The translations under genes and the position numbers were made by a program. From assembly GCA_003993805.1 (NCBI GenBank), contig RSEF01000001.1, positions 69,239,221-69,303,220 of the forward strand: 64,000 nucleotides of DNA. The letters are read 5' to 3'. Positions 12,211 through 23,441 of the stretch are shown here, piece after piece. The notes beneath the pieces are model-generated. The model was not told the origin of the DNA. It saw nothing but the letters and a program-made list of their open reading frames with translations, and did not search any database. Positions within the stretch are counted from its first letter, which is position 1. Every line of letters starts with the position of its first letter. This DNA is from Himantopus leucocephalus. Lineage: Eukaryota > Chordata > Aves > Charadriiformes > Recurvirostridae.

Positions 12211-15200
12211 GTGCAATCTACAGTATTTTTTCTGAGTTGTTGAAGAGCTTTGCAGGCACAAGTTAATTATTAAACTAGTTCTTTTCCCAGAGCAGTAATG
12301 ACCTAATCATTTATGATAGTGCTCAAATGAGGAATTAAGCAAACATACCCAAAATAAACACAGATCAAATCATCTTTGCCAATGGAAAAGGACAAAATCT
12401 TGTTTTCATGCCAGTGGGTCTGTGAAACAACAGCACAGATACAGACCTCATTAAAACTAACAAGTCATGACTTCTTGATCAATGAGAAATTCTGAATTTT
12501 AGTAATTGTTTTTATTCAAATTTTTAGGATTTTTTCTAATTTGGGGTTTTTTTTCTAATTTGGAAAATTAGAAAAATGAGAATAGGACATGGGAATGAGA
12601 AAAAATGTAAGTGTTTTGGAAAGGTTCGAAAGTTTTGAGGGCTTTAATTACAACTGAACATTTCAATGTTCAAAACCCAAAGTGTTGCAGTCATGGTGTA
12701 CCACATATATATCTTAGGTAGGGGAGCACAGTGAACAATATAGGAACCACAGTCCTCCAGGGACCCTAGCATACACAAGAAAATGCCAACTAGAATTACA
12801 GTGCAAATAAAGCAGCATTCAGCAATATGATATTTTTTGTGCTAGGTCAAAATAAATCTTTTAAAAATCATACTCCCAAAGGAAAACTGAGCAAAACTAA
12901 GTTTTTCAGAAAATGTGCTCTTTGTTAGAAATTCAAACCTGCGTAAAACTTCTGACAAACTCTAGTCACTACTTAATAAAAAAAAAACTGTCTCAAAAAT
13001 GTTTTCTAGAGAAATCTGTGCTCATTGCAGTGCACCGTGGCATTGACCCAAATATGACTATAAACACTGGAAGTGTTTGCAGTCGTCATTGTTATTTTAG
13101 TTTGGTAAAAGATGGTCATAAGCCTCAAAGATAAGATCAGGGTCTGGACCAAATATGACTTTCGAGAAATTCAGAAATATTTAGGTTTGGTGTTTAATGA
13201 TTAGGCCATACTTCAGTGATGTGTGCTGGTCCTTTTTTTCTTTTAAAAATAGACGTGACTTTTAGACACCAGAATAATGATTTCATACTGTATGAGAACC
13301 TTCTCTCTTATAAACAAACACCGGAGCTTGTGAATTTTGCTGTGCAAATGGATGAATACTGACCTAGTGAATCTGACCAGCTTCAGGTCTACCATTAAAC
13401 ACCCCACCCTTGTTGAGCAACAGTAAAAAAAGTGCAGAAGTTCAAAGATCCGGGGACAAACCTGCCAGGTGTCAAGGACAGCCTTAATCCCAAAGTGCAG
13501 AGGGACAACTAGACCCAAGTGAACAGATCTCAGCTCAGCTGAGCTTTCTTAGGACAGACCTGGTGAGTCGGTTTTGTTGCTGGGACCCGTAAACCCGAAG
13601 GTGTTCTGTTCGGCTTGTAGGCCAGGATGTTGCGTACAGCCCCATGGCATACGCCAGCAGCCTAAAGGGTCTTAAGCAGCTTAAATAGCTTTAAGCGGCT
13701 TTGAAGACTTAGACACTTTAAGCTTATAAAGCAGTTTAAGCTGCTTAAAGTGCTCTAGGACTTTAACAAGGGCCCCACGATGCTGCTCCTCGCCAGGCAA
13801 GTGAAACGAAGCTGGCTGCGCGCTGTGGCTTCCCTGCCATCGGCTGGAAGGAAGGAACTACGGGGTTACCACAGATCCAGCCAGGAGTCTGCGCAAATGC
13901 AAACAACCAATACTGACAATGATGGCAATGACGTTGAACAAAATAATGAAAAGTATACTCTCTCCCCTTGTTTTGCTCATGTTTCTTCCTCTTTTGTAGC
14001 TACTTCCCTTCCCCAGCCACCTCCTTCTCTTTTTCTATTTTCGCCCATTTTGCTCAGGCTCTTTCAGTATCTATTTCCTCTCTAATTAATTCTTCTTAAA
14101 GAGATGCTGTTACTGCAGTGATATACTCATATGAAGAAAACATGTCTCGATTCAGCCTATTCAGTCCACAGAACCGTGCTGGGGGCAACCGTTCATTTGT
14201 ATCCCTATGGTTTAACCTATATCTAGTCCATATTTTTTCCCCAAGAGAAGGGCATGAGGTGACAGAAGCAATGTGGAAAAACCCAACTGTATAATCCCAG
14301 AAAGTACTGGTGGCAGCCATTATAGTACCACCTACAAAAGCAAGTGACCAGCTAGCATTGTTCAGAAATGCAAAAATCTGCATCGTATTTCCTGAAATTT
14401 TTGGGGCTTGAGAAAGGGTGTAGGAGGAGGAAGCCTGGGGACAGTTTTCCAGGAAAAAGGGTAAATGTGTTTTCCTACACTGGTAATCTCTTAGGGTGAA
14501 AGGACTTTGCTTTCAGTTTTCACTGCACCTCTCTGAATTTGGGGTGTGCTGCACAAACCACAAGTAGTTCTGTTCTTACCAAAGAATGTAACACCCCCTC
14601 CTCCTTACATACAAGTCAGCAACGTGCAACTGCATGGCTGCTCAAATTAGTGACAATTGCCACCATTTAGTGACAAATCACTTTGAACTGCCACATTAAT
14701 AACTAGCTCTGTGGTGACATACTGGAGCGCATTTGCTGGATGTGATGTCCTTTCTGCTGAGGATCTGCTCAGGCCTGCATCATCTTTCTTTTCTCACGTT
14801 GGGATTCCCTTTCCAGTTCCTTTAGTAGGAACATTCTTCTCTTCTCTTTCATATCTTTCACTCACTTTCTGGGTTCATATCTTAACTTCTCAGGCATTCT
14901 CTCTCCAGAGTCGTCAATTTAACTGGCCCCATATTTTTCACAGGCTTATGAAGTCCCATCACTTACGACTTTGTATATATCACACAATTTGGCTGCAAAA
15001 TGTAACTGTAAAACTTATCATACTCAAACAATGTGTTCTAAAGACTTGAGGGTGTAAGCAGGAAGAGGGATCATGGTCAGCCTTACTCACTGCTCTATTT
15101 TTTGCTGATTATCTATGTTATGCATTCCTAAATGATATTGCATATCACCATAGAGTGTATTGCATGCGCAGCATATCCAATGTGGCATATTTATACAAGC

Positions 15201-15303
15201 ATCACTTAACACTTCCGTTGAGGCTTGATTTATACCAAATGCTATTCTTTTTCCAGCAGCCAAAAAGGATGTTTGTCTCCATTTTTATTGAAGAAAATGA
15301 TTT
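12211..15303. other. Non-coding stretch
   Basis: No gene is recognised. A palindromic stretch around TTCTAATTTGG and its complement lies at about 12,536-12,575, and a TTAAGC-rich cluster lies at 13,661-13,765. The 112-codon frame at 14,711-15,049 has no recognised domain and unremarkable composition. Confidence 0.45.
13661..13765. repeat. Cluster of TTAAGC/GCTTAA motifs
   Basis: Within about 105 bases, TTAAGC or its complement GCTTAA occurs repeatedly, for example TTAAGCAGCTTAA, TTTAAGCGGCTTT, CTTTAAGCTT and TTTAAGCTGCTTAA. Many of these are near-palindromes. It looks like a degenerate short tandem array with a unit of about 11-13 bases. Nature unknown. Confidence 0.6.
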
Positions 15304-15306
15304 CTA

Positions 15307-15450
15307 GCATGATCTATTATTTTCAAGTAATCGATGCATTTTAATCCCTTTCCCATTTATCCAGCTATCAAGTATTGCTTCCTTCAAAATGTGTTCTAAA
15401 ACTCTACATATGAAGCCAGTAAGATTCTCTAGCTTGTAAGTGATTGAATT
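15307..15450 (-). mobile_element. LINE reverse-transcriptase fragment (CR1/L2-like), decayed
   Basis: On the minus strand, about 47 codons resemble the conserved LINE segment between the NYRPxSLTS-type motif and the QHGFxxxxSC motif. The residues read ITYKLENLTGFICRVLEH, then ILKEAILDSW, and the fragment ends in NNRSC just before a stop at 15,304. The order and spacing fit CR1 or L2 reverse transcriptase; the QHGF core itself is mutated. Only this short block is recognisable and flanking frames have decayed. Orientation is opposite to the other LINE relics of this half of the window, so it is a separate insertion. Confidence 0.6.
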
Positions 15451-15501
15451 ATTTCTGCTTCTTAAATACAGATTTGATATGCTCCCATCAGGTGACACCA
15501 C

Positions 15502-18213
15502 CAGCAGTTAATAGATTCATTCTTAGTGGACTATTGGAATCATTGGAGCATGGTTTCCTTGGGTTCATGCCCTGTGTCTACAACATCCTCCTGGTAGCCC
15601 CAGCTCCTTCTCAGGCTCCAGACAGTTTGGCAGGAGAAAGGGCAAGTTGTCTGGGCTGCCTGTGGACCTCCTGGCCAGTGGGACAGTGTTAGGTGCTCAG
15701 TGTCCAGGCAGCTCCCAGGCTGGAGAAGGTGAGCTGCACCCACCGTTCCCTCAGCTCTGACAGTGATTTGGGTCTCGATCTCCTCTAGGCAGCTGCTCAT
15801 TTGCATGAATGATTAATGATGGGAATTAATGAGGATAATTAAGGTTAATGATAAGCATGGAAAAGTCATCTTTTTTAAATTCTGAAAAGCCATATGTAGT
15901 CACCTATTCATAACTCATGCGTTTTCTTTACATCTGAGAAAAATAAGGTCCCCTTCATTTTACGAGAGAGTTTAGGTAGTTTTGGATCTAAAGGAATTTT
16001 TTAACTATGTAAACCAGAAACCACATAACACCAGGCATCAGGTCATGTCTACAGGCCTCAATTTGTCAGACATTTACCTGTATGCCTAACTTTCAATTGG
16101 AACTCGATTTCCTTTGGCTTTCAGGAAACTTTAGTGTATATTAAAATTAACTCTGCTGATTTGAGGCGATAGCGGCGCTGCATGTTTGCATGCCTTGATA
16201 AACAACTGCGCATGTGCCAAAAATATTTTGTTGACTGCATTGAGCCTAGTGAGGCTACGCATCTGTACTGATCCACCAATGGAAAAAGAAATTTTTCGGA
16301 CCTGTTGTTGGACTAAATAGCCAAGTGCTGGCAAGCTGCCGGGGTCCTGTTGCTGGGCAGATCACCAGGTGCTGGCCCGTCATAGAGGGTTACTGCTCCG
16401 ATTACCAGCTGCTCACACAGCGAAAATGTATGGGACGGCAGACTCACCCTTCCTTCCCGCCCCAAACTCAAGACAGCTGTCTCCTTGATGAGTCTGTAGG
16501 ATTATAGCTGACTTGCTACAGGACTCCATGGGGCTTCAAGAAGCCAAATTGCCACGTTTTCTCATTCCTTCATCTTCTTCAGCATCGTCTCCCAAACCTT
16601 GACATTCCCACCACTGTTGAAGTTTTTTTAATAATCTTGTTCATCTGAAATAAACAGATAGTTTATTACAACTTCAAAAAATTACTTTTCTTTACATTTG
16701 TTCCTAGTTCTTTTTTCTTTCTTTCTTTTTTTCAGCTTCAGCGGCTAGTTCTTTGGCTAATGGATGATACAGTGAATTGCCTGAATTTATCACGTCTGTG
16801 AATATCGCTTCCCTGGATTGCAACACCAGCCCAGTTCTTTGGCTCTGCTGGAAGCTATCCTAAGAGGTGGGTAGAGTTTAAGATTTTAGGAAGAAAGCCA
16901 GCGTTTGCACTCTACCAATATTAATTTCACGCATTCCCTCTTGCATTTTTGATTCTGTAATTGGGCTGCGCTTCCATCTCCACCCATATCCTGCCTTGAC
17001 ACACATCCGTGTGCGGATGACGGGGGGGAATGATGGGCGAGCCAGACAGCCTGCAGGGTGAGTCACCCCAGGAACATAGACCGTCATCTGGCAATTAGGA
17101 TGGAGAAGGAGGAAGTGTGCCAGCAAAACAGGTGATCTGAGCAATGCATTGCACCCCACACGCCAAAATGGATATTGCACAATGCTGTGCTATGACAGGG
17201 AAATGTGGAGAAGAGCACAAGCATGCATTTCCAAAATGGTCTTTGAAGTAGGAATTAAAAAAATACCAAAACTCATCCCACTTCTTTTCATGGACCACTT
17301 TAATACCAAAGGTGAATATAACAATCGAGAAATGAGCAGAGCAGTGGTATAGTACAACCTTCTCATCATTTTTGGCCACTTTTATTCTGGTGTCTTTTCC
17401 TGTGCACGGAAACTTGGAAGCAGGATCACAAACAATTTATGAGTATGCAACAATTATGCTATTTGTTGGATTGTATACACAATAAATGGCTGAGACTAAT
17501 GTGCTATTAGCCTGAGCACTAATGTCCTCACCACCTCTGATGCAGGTACCCACTGGGTTTCTGCTGGTCAGGCAGATGGTAATCACATGGGGAAGTGCCA
17601 GTGTCCATTGCTCCTTGCAATAGGCTGATCCTCAGGACTGCTGAGTTGCTACCTTCTGTTTTGATTTTTTTTTTTCTCGGGGTTTTAGAGCTTGTTCATT
17701 TAATATTTTTCCTTCAGTTCTTGAGTGACTGCTACCGACTCAACAATTTCACTTCTGTCCTCGTTTCCGCTTTTTTTTGTATATATCTTGCTTGGCTTAA
17801 GTTTATGTGCTGCCACTCATAGCTTAGCAACCTTTTTTTTTTTTTAAGTAAAGCAGAGCTGGGGTCATAAGGCTGACCTAGGCCTTCTGGTAAAATAGTA
17901 AGAGTGTGTGAAAGATCTACCAAAATGGTGGGAGAGAGACTGATCTGTGCTTGTTGTCTGACACCTTGGTGTCTAAGCACCTTGCTGGCTTAAAAATGTG
18001 GACCTTGCCAGATGGCAAAAAAACCCTGAGAAATAGATACTGACATGAACACCACCAGGGCTATGTGCTATATAACTGTTGGTATCAATGATGGTCTTTG
18101 CAATGCCAAGCAGAAAAGTCTGGGAAGGATGGACTTGAAAGGGAAAATGACTTAGAAATCAGTGAAGCTGAAAACGAAACAGTGCTGCATGATATTCTGA
18201 CTTTGACGATGCA
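15502..18213. other. Non-coding stretch
   Basis: No gene is recognised. The block at 15,580-15,800 is somewhat GC-richer, with overlapping frames on both strands but no domain. A pyrimidine-rich run lies near 16,705-16,735. Frames around 16,880-17,380 on both strands are chance overlaps. Confidence 0.45.
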
Positions 18214-18441
18214 CAGATTTATAAGAAAAAAAAATTCACTGTGAGGATAATTAATCACTGGCACAGGTTGCTCAGAGAGGTTTGGCAGTCTCCATCCTTG
18301 GAGGTTTTCCAGACATGACTGGATAAAACCCCGAGCAGCCTGGTCTGAGCTCAGAATTGACCCCGCATTGAGTGAGGTGGATGGACTAGGGACCTCCTGA
18401 GTCCCCTTCCAGCTTGGATCATTTGGTGTTTCTGTGATTTA
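18214..18441 (+). mobile_element. CR1 LINE 3' end, sense orientation
   Basis: The segment carries the hallmark CR1 3' region: TCACTGTGAGGATAATTAA, then CACTGGCACAGGTTGCTCAG, then CTCCATCCTTGGAGGTTTTC, GGACTAGGGACCTCCTGAG and a tail ending in TCTGTGATTT. It is a 5'-truncated copy, as most CR1 insertions are. Divergence is moderate, and it is clearly younger than the copy at 10.8-12.2 kb. Confidence 0.9.
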
Positions 18442-19189
18442 AGTTACTGTTGGAGCCAAGAGTAGGTGAGATGGAGAAATGGTGTTAAAAAGGGAGAATG
18501 CTCAGTATAACATTTCCGAGTATGACCGAGTCTCTGTAAAACTCAGCTGCTGCCATCTGTGTAAGGTGATCCCGTCTCTCTCCAGGTCCTGTCTTGGTGT
18601 TCCTAGTTTCTCTCTTGAGCTAGTGCTGGCCCTTGTCCAACATCTCTGTGAGCTGTTTCAGCTCACTGACCTGGCAGGAGCTAATTAGTTTTTTTAAACT
18701 GGTTGGCTTTCTGCTGATTTAGTTAGCTGAACTATTTGACTAAGAGACAGATGAGCACCACAGCATGAGGAGGAGGTGGGAACATGTGGTTAAGATTGGA
18801 AGGAGTTAAGGTTGGGCAGGGCCCTCAGTAGGAGTGAGCGATTAAATTTGCCTTGCTGCCTTATGAAACAATGGGATATATCTGCAGCAGCTTCAATACG
18901 GGCCTAAAACCAAATTGGGTAAGCTCAAAAAAAATGCATCATATAGAAAATAAAAACTCAGAAATAAAAATTCTTTAATGCTAAGACCGATGAAAAGTGT
19001 GGAATTACAAAACGGAACACGAAAGCAGAAAAATCAGTGAAAAATAACATTCAAGGAAAGATGAACAGAGATATGTTAAAGACCTAACACTTGAAACTGA
19101 AGCTCCTGCCATGGTAGGAAACCACAGATCTTGTTTACCAAGTTACAAAAATCCTGTGTGGCTAGTTTAAACAGGAAATGGGTTGATCA
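18442..19189. other. Non-coding stretch before a LINE relic
   Basis: No recognised feature. The A-rich stretch from about 18,920 to 19,190 may include the unreadable 5' continuation of the LINE relic that follows. Confidence 0.4.
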
Positions 19190-20720
19190 GAAGCAAAGAT
19201 AGGGAAATGCATACAACAGAGATAAAATAGATGGGAAAGCATTTTAAAGAAGGCAGCAGCAAAAACTCAGCCCTAGCTTGACATGTGATTCTGTGACATG
19301 AGATGATGTGACTTCAAACAACAGGAGATATTGCCACTGGCTTGTAGTGATATCAGAAAAGCAAGTTGTAGTCCAGTAGGTAGCAGCAACAACACAATGA
19401 AAGATGGTTTGATCGTAGCAGAAATGCTAAGAGCCCGTGATGTCACCGCAGAAGTAAAATTTAAGTTGTTGTTGAATAAAATATGGGGAAAAAACAACTT
19501 TTGATGAGGGGGAGCATGGAGTTGTTAAAATATTTAAAAATGAGACTGGGAAAGTGTCTCTCTGCCCTATGCTATAGGGGAGGTCATTTGCAGTGGAATG
19601 TCGCACAAGATGACACAGATGATGGATACAGAATTGGAGAACAGCCTCTGGACTCAGGCCCAGAAAACTGGATATTCACACAAAAGAGCATCCTGAAAGA
19701 ACACATGCAATGACAGGCTTTGCTTATCACCACTTTCATTGATTTTTTTAAGGTTACTTGACAGCGGCCTCGGGAACGCCTTGTGGAGCTGCAACACTCA
19801 GCTCGTCCTCCGTCATCAAGGCCTTGCAGAGAGGGATGGATGGCTGCATCTGGGAATGCATCTAAGTAATAGACTGGTTCACTTTGAACACTGGTGTAAC
19901 ACAAGGGTACGCTTGCTTTCTGTTGCTGTTTTGCGTTATCATACATAGGTACCGTGTAGGCAGCACAAGTAGCAGCATACTATGGGGTGGATTACACATA
20001 TCTTGGAAGCGTAAATTGTGCTAGTAGCATTGTGTTACTGAGCCACAGACCTGAAAAAAGCTGTGAAGATACATAACCTAGCAAAAAAAGTAAGCCAAAC
20101 AGGATTCAAAATCAGCTATCAAAGCAAACATCCCTGAAAGCTTAATACCAAGCATCAAAGTCATGTTAGAAAACACAAATTCTAGGAAAGTAGAACAGCT
20201 TGCCAGTCCTGTCCATATTCCACTTCTGAGTAATTAGGAGGGAACTGACAGCAAGGATAGGAGAGTCTTCCACCATTCATACTCATTTCAGCATATGGAA
20301 ATCCAAGATACTCAGTCCTAGAACGAAAACAAGACTTTTAAAAATATTATTTACATGTAATTACAATGCTAAAACAGACACTGGAAAGTAGAGACATCAA
20401 AGGTGCTAGAAAACTGGGTGCCTTGAAAGAAAATATGCCCACGAAAAAATCTGAACGCTGGGCTCCATCCTCAGCATAGAGCTGAAGAGCCCACCAGCTC
20501 GTCTTTCACCAGAGTCAGCAGAGAGCACAGGATGTATTTGGTGTGCGTTCTCTGAAGGGCAGCCCTCAAGAATCCCCCACAAAATGATCCATTGTAGGCC
20601 AGTGTTTGTGAAGAAGAGGACACTCATTAGAGATTTTAAAAGCCACCTCACAGGAATGACAGTGATCAATCTCAACCGTGTCCACTAGAAACACCAAGGA
20701 ATGACAGAGTGGAATGGAAG
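19190..20720 (+). mobile_element. Decayed non-CR1 LINE (endonuclease/reverse-transcriptase type)
   Basis: This is a dead non-LTR retrotransposon recognised from ordered protein blocks on the plus strand, in shifting frames. At about 19,402-19,496 a block reads DGLIVAEMLRARD and runs to NKIWG, like the DxIxAEMLK segment ahead of the polymerase core. At about 19,729-19,755 TFIDFFK resembles the FIDLTKAFD motif A, with the catalytic Asp kept. At about 19,886-19,917 the DNA closely resembles the codons of an NGVKQGCVL block. At 19,999-20,010 YLGS is intact. At about 20,568-20,648 RIPHKM through KKRTLIRDFKSHL resembles the C-terminal RIPK/KRxKDxLK region. The motif blocks differ from CR1, which lacks the NGVKQGCVLAP and FTYLGS pairing. 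Only about 27 codons separate the NGVKQG-like and YLGS blocks, where I would expect over 100, so the FADD-type catalytic block has been deleted. Clade is uncertain; RTE or a related group is possible. Confidence 0.75.
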
Positions 20721-22375
20721 ACACCGGCTCCCACTGCATGCCCCAGCCTTGCTATAAGAAGAAGACAGTAAGAATAATGTAAGGGCTACTAGAGAATCAA
20801 ATATATTCCCCGTAATTGCTTTGTCTTCTCTGTGAAGCAAAACTTGCGTTAGCTAGCTTATTAGCTGACACTGGAGGTAATAGTTGTGAACCTTGACGAA
20901 GGGGAGGAAAATAAAGCTCTTGCTCCAGAGATGCAGAGAGTAGCTGATGTCCAGACTAAAGCACTCTGCCAAATGCTTCAAGGAGCCGGGGGCCTGTTGC
21001 CAAGGCACTGCCGTGTGACTGCTGCCGTCATGATAGACTGGGGAAAAAGTCCATACCAAGAAGAGCTGGCAGGTGTGGAACTCAGGTAGTCACGCCACAG
21101 TGGAAATTACGTGATCCCTGATTAAAGGGGTTTTGCCTTTCATGTATCTTCAAAGGTATCTGGAGCCTACTGGCATCATAAGCAACGACGGTTTATTTTT
21201 TATTACCTAGACTGAATGAGAGATCTTTAATCAAACTGTGTTGTATTAGAGACAGTTCTGCTGTTTAACCATAAATATTTGGGTGTGCAATCTGGTGTTG
21301 ATCTGCAAGGTTACTAATATCTATAAAATAAGCAATCCTTTTTTATTTGAGTGATCTACCAAGTTGTTTCAGCTTCAGATTGTTAAGTTTGAGCTTAGAT
21401 CTAAGCGCGTTTTTTGAGGTGATGCTGTTGATGTAAGAGGGCACACAGACTCCTGTTATATTGAATACGTTCAGGATATATCGTCTCTTCTACAATTCCT
21501 AGCCATTTTCTTAGCCAAGTTTTAATACAAACCCGCTATTCCTATCCTTTTCTTAAAAGTAAAACTCTGCAGTCTGTTCTCAGCTTTCTTCTACTTTTCT
21601 CATAAAATCAGACTCACACATAGCCCAGATTCCTCAATGGTATCTGGTGAAATTTTTCCACCTTCTTGTGCTATATATATTCCAATGTCCTGAGTAGCAG
21701 TATGCGTCTGTGTTTTGAGTACAGACTGCTGTTATTTTAGATATCAGCCTCCATAAAGGAGCGTCAGTGTTTCTTACATGTATTCATAATGAGAATTTAT
21801 TCACTATTTTCACAGAGGTTTAACCTCATTTCCAAAATGAGGTTGTTCTTGTTCTCCAAGTTAAACAACGAAATAGATACATATTTTAAATTTGGGACTC
21901 TGCCCACTGAAGCCCGTATGTATTTATATGCATATAGCAGTTGAAGTAAAGAGCCTTATTCAGGAGAGGCTCTTAAATGTGTGCCTTCTTTTTAAGCATC
22001 TACTGAAGATAAGTTTGGTGTGCATTTACACGCTTTTCTGAATGGCGGTGCACTGAAGAACAGGCTTGTTTTCTGGAATCAAAGCCTTGACTGAAATGTC
22101 ACTGCCTGGATCACTTGCTGCTTGCGAGGCTGACGGCAGCGAGGGGATACAAACCATAGCTCACACTTGCCTCACCAGTAACATGGGCGCGCATCGCACA
22201 CATTGCGTGTAATCATACAACAGGTCCTTGGGTGAGATCATGCTGTAAAGTATCCTGCCTTTATGCAGTGGAAGCATCAAGGTGAAGGCCACGGGTCCCA
22301 GAACATGCCATGACGAAGCAATATCTATGTTATGACATTCAATTTTGTTATATAATTAAGAGCACTCAATTATAG
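20721..22375. other. Non-coding stretch
   Basis: No gene is recognised. The frames at 20,853-21,089 on both strands overlap each other and have no domain. The remainder is AT-rich. Confidence 0.45.
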
Positions 22376-22507
22376 ACTGGAAGACATACTTACACCGTAT
22401 TAGAATATTCTCTGCTGTAAATGAGGTTGGGTTAATTCCCTAACAGGCTGGGCAGTGATACGAGGTGGAGATAAGCTCTCAGCACTGACTGGAGACACAA
22501 TTAAACA
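22376..22507 (+). repeat. Diverged direct repeat, copy A
   Basis: This roughly 130-bp block is repeated about 930 bp downstream at 23,307-23,441. Shared landmarks in the same order are ACTGGAAGA, ATTAG, TATT, TCTGCT, TAAATGAG, TTGGG, TAATT, an identical GGAGATAAGCTC, and AATTAAACA. The DNA between the landmarks differs, and my visual estimate is about two-thirds identity. I do not recognise the family. It could be a duplicated regulatory element or two copies of an old repeat. Confidence 0.7.
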
Positions 22508-22760
22508 AGCGGCGTGCTTGCCTGCCCAGCCCAGCCCAGCTCAGCCCAGCCCCACCAGCTCCCGCACCCTGGTCCTACGGCCACGACAGCCGGCTCCGCA
22601 CCGAGAGACCACGTGGCAGAGAACAACGGGGCGATGTAGGCTTTTTGTTGTTATCTGCCAATAAATGATTTCTCCTTCGGGTTTCCGCTGCAGCTCTGCT
22701 CTTGTGCAGGCTGTCGCCCGGGCGGCGCAGCCGCAAGCCTTAGGAACAGCTAAGACTCTT
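22508..22760. other. GC-rich block with CCCAG-type repeats
   Basis: Between the two copies of the direct repeat lies the most GC-rich DNA of the left half. It includes an imperfect CAGCC/CCCAG array at about 22,523-22,552 and several CpG dinucleotides to about 22,735. No exon, RING motif or start context is visible. It is too short and CpG-poor to call a CpG island with confidence. Confidence 0.5.
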
Positions 22761-23306
22761 CAACAATTTCAGTCATTTTCTTGGATTAATACTGGATTAA
22801 TTTCATCGCTGTGAAAACAATGACTTTTGAAACGAGACCCTGTCTTTCTAGGCGGATCTGGCAGGTTCAGCCATAGCTCACATAAGCTGGAACATTAAGG
22901 CTTGTTTCGAAGAGGGGGAATGTGAGCCAAGACACAAACATGGGCCCCTATTTTCCTTTGAAAAATATGATTAGCTTTTCATTTTCCTCTTAGGCAGCGT
23001 TAGGCTACTCCCCTGAGTGAGCAAAGGGTCCTTTCTATTTTGTAGATATTTGGGGAAATTACCTTGGCATTATTGTTCCATAAGTCACTTTCAAAATATT
23101 CTAGATAGCATGCAGAGATGGAAAGGCAGTCTGTGACCAGAGCGCACAGCCTAGACGCAACCGAGATTAAGTGCGAGGGCAGCAGGCACAATGTACAAAA
23201 CAGATATATCACGATGACTGCATAGTTGCATTCTTGTTTTTCCACTGTACTAACTCACAGAGATCACAAAATAAGCCTGTGTACAAAGACATATGAAAAA
23301 AGACAT

Positions 23307-23441
23307 ACTGGAAGAAATATTTATGTTTTATTAGCGTATTGTCTGCTCTAAATGAGTTTGGGCTAATTACTTATTGGGCCACACAGGGATAAGAGGAGGA
23401 GATAAGCTCCTAATATCACATTAGAAAAAAATAATTAAACA
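23307..23441 (+). repeat. Diverged direct repeat, copy B
   Basis: Second copy of the block at 22,376-22,507, in the same orientation. It shares the GGAGATAAGCTC core with copy A exactly. That core contains AGATAAG, a consensus GATA-factor site. The copies have diverged by substitutions and small indels, so the duplication is not recent. Confidence 0.7.
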
